Shown: positions 5,947-8,243 of the stretch, one piece after another | Position numbering within the stretch: position 1 is the first letter of the stretch | Layout: every line of letters starts with the position of its first letter | Assembly: GCA_947487595.1 (NCBI GenBank) | Contig: CANKXJ010000032.1 | Location: forward strand, 1-8,243 | Length of the DNA stretch: 8,243 bases | Origin: Actinomycetota bacterium | GTDB lineage: Bacteria > Actinomycetota > Actinomycetes > Nanopelagicales > Nanopelagicaceae | Direction: 5' to 3' | Program-made: the position numbers and the translations under genes | Notes under the pieces: model-generated | What the model saw: only the letters and a program-made list of their open reading frames with translations | Told to the model about the DNA's origin: nothing | Database searches by the model: none

Positions 5947-6703
5947 ACTCATCAAGTCTGCGCTCTACCCACTCTATGAGTGGCGTTTAGTTCGAGCGTT
6001 AGATTTCACTAAGACCCCTCACCATGTTGGTGTCATCCTTGATGGTAATCGCAGGTGGGCAAAAGCTAATCCCAACAACAGTGATCCCAATGGCCATAAA
6101 GCTGGGGCAAATAAAATCATTGAGTTCTTGGGTTGGTGTGATGATGCCGATGTTCGGGTTGTGACCTTGTGGTTGCTATCAACTGATAACTTCAAAAGAA
6201 GCTCGGATGAGATTGAAGAGCTCCTCAAGATTATTGGTGAGACTGTCGATGAGTTAGCGGCAACTGGTCGCTGGAACATTAAAGCCGTAGGTGCTCTAGA
6301 TCTCTTGCCACCCTGGCTGAGCGAAAAACTAGCTGGACTAAAGCCGATTCGAAACGATGGAGTTGAGGTCAACGTTGCGATTAGCTATGGGGGCCGGCGC
6401 GAGATTGTTGATGCCGTGAAGTCTTATCTTGGCGAAGAGGAAAAATCAGGTCATTCACTCGATCAAGCTAAAGCGAAGTTAACCAGTGATGATATTTCTA
6501 AGTTTTTATACACAGCAGGCCAACCAGATCCAGAGCTTTTGATTAGAACATCAGGAGAACAGCGCCTTGGCGGATTCCTTTTGTGGCAAAGCGCGCTATC
6601 TGAGTTCTACTTCTGTGAGGCTTATTGGCCAGATTTTCGTCGCGTTGATTTTTTACGTGCTCTACGTGCTTATTCACTTCGACAACGCCGTTTCGGCAGT
6701 TGA
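5912..6703 (+). CDS. uppS: Cis-prenyl transferase (UppS family), probably short-chain Z-farnesyl diphosphate synthase
   Basis: The enzyme condenses isopentenyl diphosphate with an allylic diphosphate to make a Z-configured prenyl diphosphate for the cell-envelope lipid carrier. All catalytic motifs are present in 263 residues: DGNRRWA (44-50, Mg2+-binding Asp44), GHKAGA (61-66, His62), LSTDN (89-93), NVAISYGGRREIVDA (154-168) and the diphosphate-binding LLIRTSGEQRLGGFLLWQ (209-226) with Arg212 and Arg218, then Glu231. Leu88 occupies the position of E. coli UppS Ala69. In M. tuberculosis Rv1086 a leucine there limits the product to C15, so a short-chain product is likely. The start is uncertain: TTG 5912 or TTG 5927, neither with a clear Shine-Dalgarno. 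Family members begin near the LYPLYEWRL segment (18-26), so the extra N-terminal residues may not be translated. It overlaps DUF3817. Confidence 0.93.
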   Translation: MPNAELFAVIRKLIKSALYPLYEWRLVRALDFTKTPHHVGVILDGNRRWAKANPNNSDPNGHKAGANKIIEFLGWCDDADVRVVTLWLLSTDNFKRSSDEIEELLKIIGETVDELAATGRWNIKAVGALDLLPPWLSEKLAGLKPIRNDGVEVNVAISYGGRREIVDAVKSYLGEEEKSGHSLDQAKAKLTSDDISKFLYTAGQPDPELLIRTSGEQRLGGFLLWQSALSEFYFCEAYWPDFRRVDFLRALRAYSLRQRRFGS

Positions 6704-6841
6704 GATTTAGGCCACAATCATCGACAAGATTTAACTTTTATAAAGCGCGTGTTGCCACAGAGTTAGCCGCATTTTGTTCTACCTTTTTACATATCCGAAG
6801 CAGCATCCCCCGAGTACAACTAAAAATGAGGAGTCCAGCCA
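6704..6841 (+). other. 138-bp spacer before the PIN-PhoH gene
   Basis: This is the largest gap in the window. I see no convincing terminator for the uppS operon and no clear -35/-10 pair, only AT-rich tracts around 6730-6745 and 6783-6794 that might contain a -10 box. The last bases carry GAGGAG (6828-6833), the ribosome-binding site of the next gene. An eight-codon frame (ATG at 6826, TAA at 6850-6852) runs over that site. Confidence 0.4.
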
Positions 6842-8158
6842 TTGGCTGCTAAGAGTCAAAGCTCTAGAAAGACTTTTGTTTTAGATACCAGCGTTTTATT
6901 AGCTGATCCTGGCGCCCTGCATAGATTTGCTGAGCATGAAGTCATCATTCCTATCGCTGTTATTGGCGAACTTGAGACTAAGCGCGATCACCCGGAGTTA
7001 GGTTATTTTGCCCGGGCGGCCCTGCGAGCACTAGATGATCTTCGCGTTACCCATGGCCGACTTGATCAACCCCTGACTATTACCTCAGAGGGTGGAACGC
7101 TTTCAGTTGAACTCAATCACACCGACCTGTCCACCTTGCCCCATGGTTTCTTGCGCGATGGCACCAATGACACTCGCATCCTGGCTATTGCTAAGAACTT
7201 AATGTCAGATGGCAAGAACGTTGTTCTAGTTTCAAAAGATTTACCGCTTCGCGTTAAAGCATCATCTGTGGGTGTTGAAGCCCAGGAGTATTTAGCAGAG
7301 CTAGTGCCCAATAGCGGCTGGACTGGAATTGAAGAGCTCACAGTTGGCTCATCTGTCATTGATGATTTGTATTCCTCAGATCGGGCAGATCATGAAGCGG
7401 CCCATAGCCTTCCGATTCACACCGGACTTGTTTTGCATTCAGATCGTGGCAGCGCGCTGGCCCGTGTAACGGCCGATAAGCAGTTGCAGTTAATTAGGGG
7501 AGATCGCTCAGCTTTTGGTTTGCATGGTCGAAGTGCCGAACAGCGCATTGCGCTAGATCTTTTACTAGATGACTCCATTGGAATTGTTTCGATGGGTGGG
7601 CGGGCAGGAACTGGTAAGTCGGCGTTGGCGCTGTGCGCAGGTCTTGAAGCTGTGATGGAAAAGCGCATTCATAAAAAGGTAGTTATCTTCCGGCCTCTCT
7701 ATCCCGTGGGCGGTCAGGAACTTGGATACTTGCCAGGTAGTGAGGGCGAAAAGATGTCGCCCTGGGCCCAGGCAGTCTTTGACACGTTGGGCGCACTTGT
7801 TAGTCAGCCAGTTATCGATGAGATCGTTGACCGGGGCTTAATTGAGGTGCTTCCTCTGACCCACATCCGCGGACGTTCCCTTCATGACTCCTTTGTGATC
7901 GTCGATGAAGCTCAGTCCTTGGAGCGCGGAGTTCTTTTGACAGTGCTCTCTCGAATTGGAACTGCCTCAAGGGTGGTCCTGACCCATGACATTGGACAGA
8001 GGGATAACCTTCGGGTCGGTCGCCATGATGGTGTGGTGGCAGTTGTTGAAACCTTGAAGGGCCACCCACTCTTTGCCCACGTGACCCTGACTCGTAGCGA
8101 GCGCTCGCCGATTGCAGCCCTTGTGACCGAGATGCTGGAAGGTCCATTACCGGGCTAA
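6842..8158 (+). CDS. phoH2: PIN-PhoH protein (PhoH2-like RNase/ATPase)
   Basis: This 438-residue protein joins an N-terminal PIN ribonuclease domain (about 10-150) to a C-terminal PhoH ATPase (about 225-435). Mycobacterial PhoH2, of nearly the same length, is an ATP-dependent RNA helicase and sequence-specific RNase. The PIN acidic residues are present: Asp15 (VLDTSVLL), Glu43 (IGELETK), Asp110 (GTNDTRI) and Asp133 (SKDLPLR). The ATPase has a Walker A, GRAGTGKSA (253-261), a Walker B, FVIVDEAQ (351-358), THDIGQRDN (381-389) and the family's terminal LTRSERSP (416-423). The start is TTG, supported by GAGGAG 8 bases upstream; an in-frame stop lies just upstream and the next ATG is at codon 121, so no other start preserves the PIN domain. 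In mycobacteria phoH2 is paired with a small upstream phoAT gene; I see no convincing equivalent here. Confidence 0.93.
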   Translation: MAAKSQSSRKTFVLDTSVLLADPGALHRFAEHEVIIPIAVIGELETKRDHPELGYFARAALRALDDLRVTHGRLDQPLTITSEGGTLSVELNHTDLSTLPHGFLRDGTNDTRILAIAKNLMSDGKNVVLVSKDLPLRVKASSVGVEAQEYLAELVPNSGWTGIEELTVGSSVIDDLYSSDRADHEAAHSLPIHTGLVLHSDRGSALARVTADKQLQLIRGDRSAFGLHGRSAEQRIALDLLLDDSIGIVSMGGRAGTGKSALALCAGLEAVMEKRIHKKVVIFRPLYPVGGQELGYLPGSEGEKMSPWAQAVFDTLGALVSQPVIDEIVDRGLIEVLPLTHIRGRSLHDSFVIVDEAQSLERGVLLTVLSRIGTASRVVLTHDIGQRDNLRVGRHDGVVAVVETLKGHPLFAHVTLTRSERSPIAALVTEMLEGPLPG

Positions 8159-8170
8159 AAGAAAGTCACA

Positions 8171-8208
8171 GTCACATTTAGGGCAATTCGGACATTCCCC
8201 TAAGTGAC
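8171..8208 (+). terminator. Bulged hairpin after the PIN-PhoH gene
   Basis: GTCAC (8171-8175) pairs with GTGAC (8204-8208) and TTAGGG (8178-8183) with CCCTAA (8198-8203), leaving a two-base AT bulge and a 14-base loop. TTTT follows at 8214-8217. It sits 12 bases after the stop, a good position for a terminator. The large loop and distant T-run make it imperfect. All pairs are Watson-Crick, so it could act on both strands if the next gene is convergent. Confidence 0.4.
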
Positions 8209-8243
8209 CTGCGGTTTTACCCCATCCACAGCTTCACCTTCTC
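8200..8243 (-). CDS. Possible C-terminal end of a convergent gene (partial, uncertain)
   Basis: On the - strand one frame is open from the window edge to a TAG (complement of 8200-8202), giving EGEAVDGVKPQVT. The other two frames on this strand stop within the first 30 bases. I do not recognise the peptide, and 14 codons are too few to distinguish coding from chance. The tail-to-tail arrangement would match the two other convergent junctions in the window. Confidence 0.2.
   Translation of the reverse strand, partial: EGEAVDGVKPQVT

Noticed and set aside
6019..6372. 117-codon - strand frame opposite the uppS-like gene
   Set aside because: It lies entirely within the catalytic region of a conserved enzyme gene and shows no domain or start signal of its own.
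6704..6800. Promoter for phoH2 around TCGACA (6721) and TATAAA (6739), or TTGTTC (6774) and TACATA (6788)
   Set aside because: The spacings (12 and 8 bases) are far from 17, so neither pair works as a sigma-70-type promoter.
7812..8147. 111-codon open frame antisense to the phoH2 3' end
   Set aside because: Its product is a low-complexity mix rich in Ser, Arg, Gly and Gln with no recognisable motif, and it lies wholly opposite the conserved ATPase core; it is a shadow of codon bias.

Overview
The window looks like chromosomal core DNA from a streamlined actinobacterium of moderate-to-low GC, most like the freshwater acI lineage (Nanopelagicales). The grounds are actinobacterium-specific families (DUF4307, DUF3817, a short-chain Z-prenyl synthase type of UppS, a PIN-PhoH protein) in an order like the greA-to-phoH2 region of Mycobacterium (Rv1080c to Rv1095). 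Codons often end in A or T, and genes abut or overlap with very short spacers. The lineage is inferred; no rRNA or other taxonomic marker is present.

Layout. At 24-809 (+) is a seven-helix Bax inhibitor-1/YccA family membrane protein. It meets, with no spacer, a convergent MFS exporter (810-2033, -). A strong hairpin lies inside the exporter's last codons. A 91-bp divergent spacer follows, then a two-gene DrrAB-type ABC exporter (2125-3899, +), with its ATPase and permease joined by a GTGA overlap. The permease ends tail-to-tail, with a 4-bp overlap, against greA (3896-4372, -), which follows a DUF4307 membrane protein gene (4412-4801, -).

From 4816 to 8158 everything is on the + strand: an unannotated-looking 45-residue membrane protein, a SURF1-type cytochrome oxidase assembly factor, a DUF3817 membrane protein, a cis-prenyl transferase (UppS family) and, after a 138-bp spacer, a PIN-PhoH protein. 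The first four of these overlap one another and probably form one transcript. The last 85 bases hold a bulged hairpin and possibly the tail of a convergent gene.

How the genes fit together. The window combines two exporters, transcription-elongation rescue (GreA), heme-copper oxidase biogenesis (SURF1), prenyl-lipid synthesis (UppS) and RNA metabolism (PIN-PhoH). I see no mobile element, CRISPR array, tRNA, rRNA or defence system, and no clearly new multi-gene system. The points most worth checking are three. The first is the apparent absence of mca at a site where other actinobacteria carry it. The second is the 14-bp divergent start region there, with mirrored -10-like boxes suggesting leaderless transcripts. 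The third is the strand-asymmetric hairpin at 823-859.
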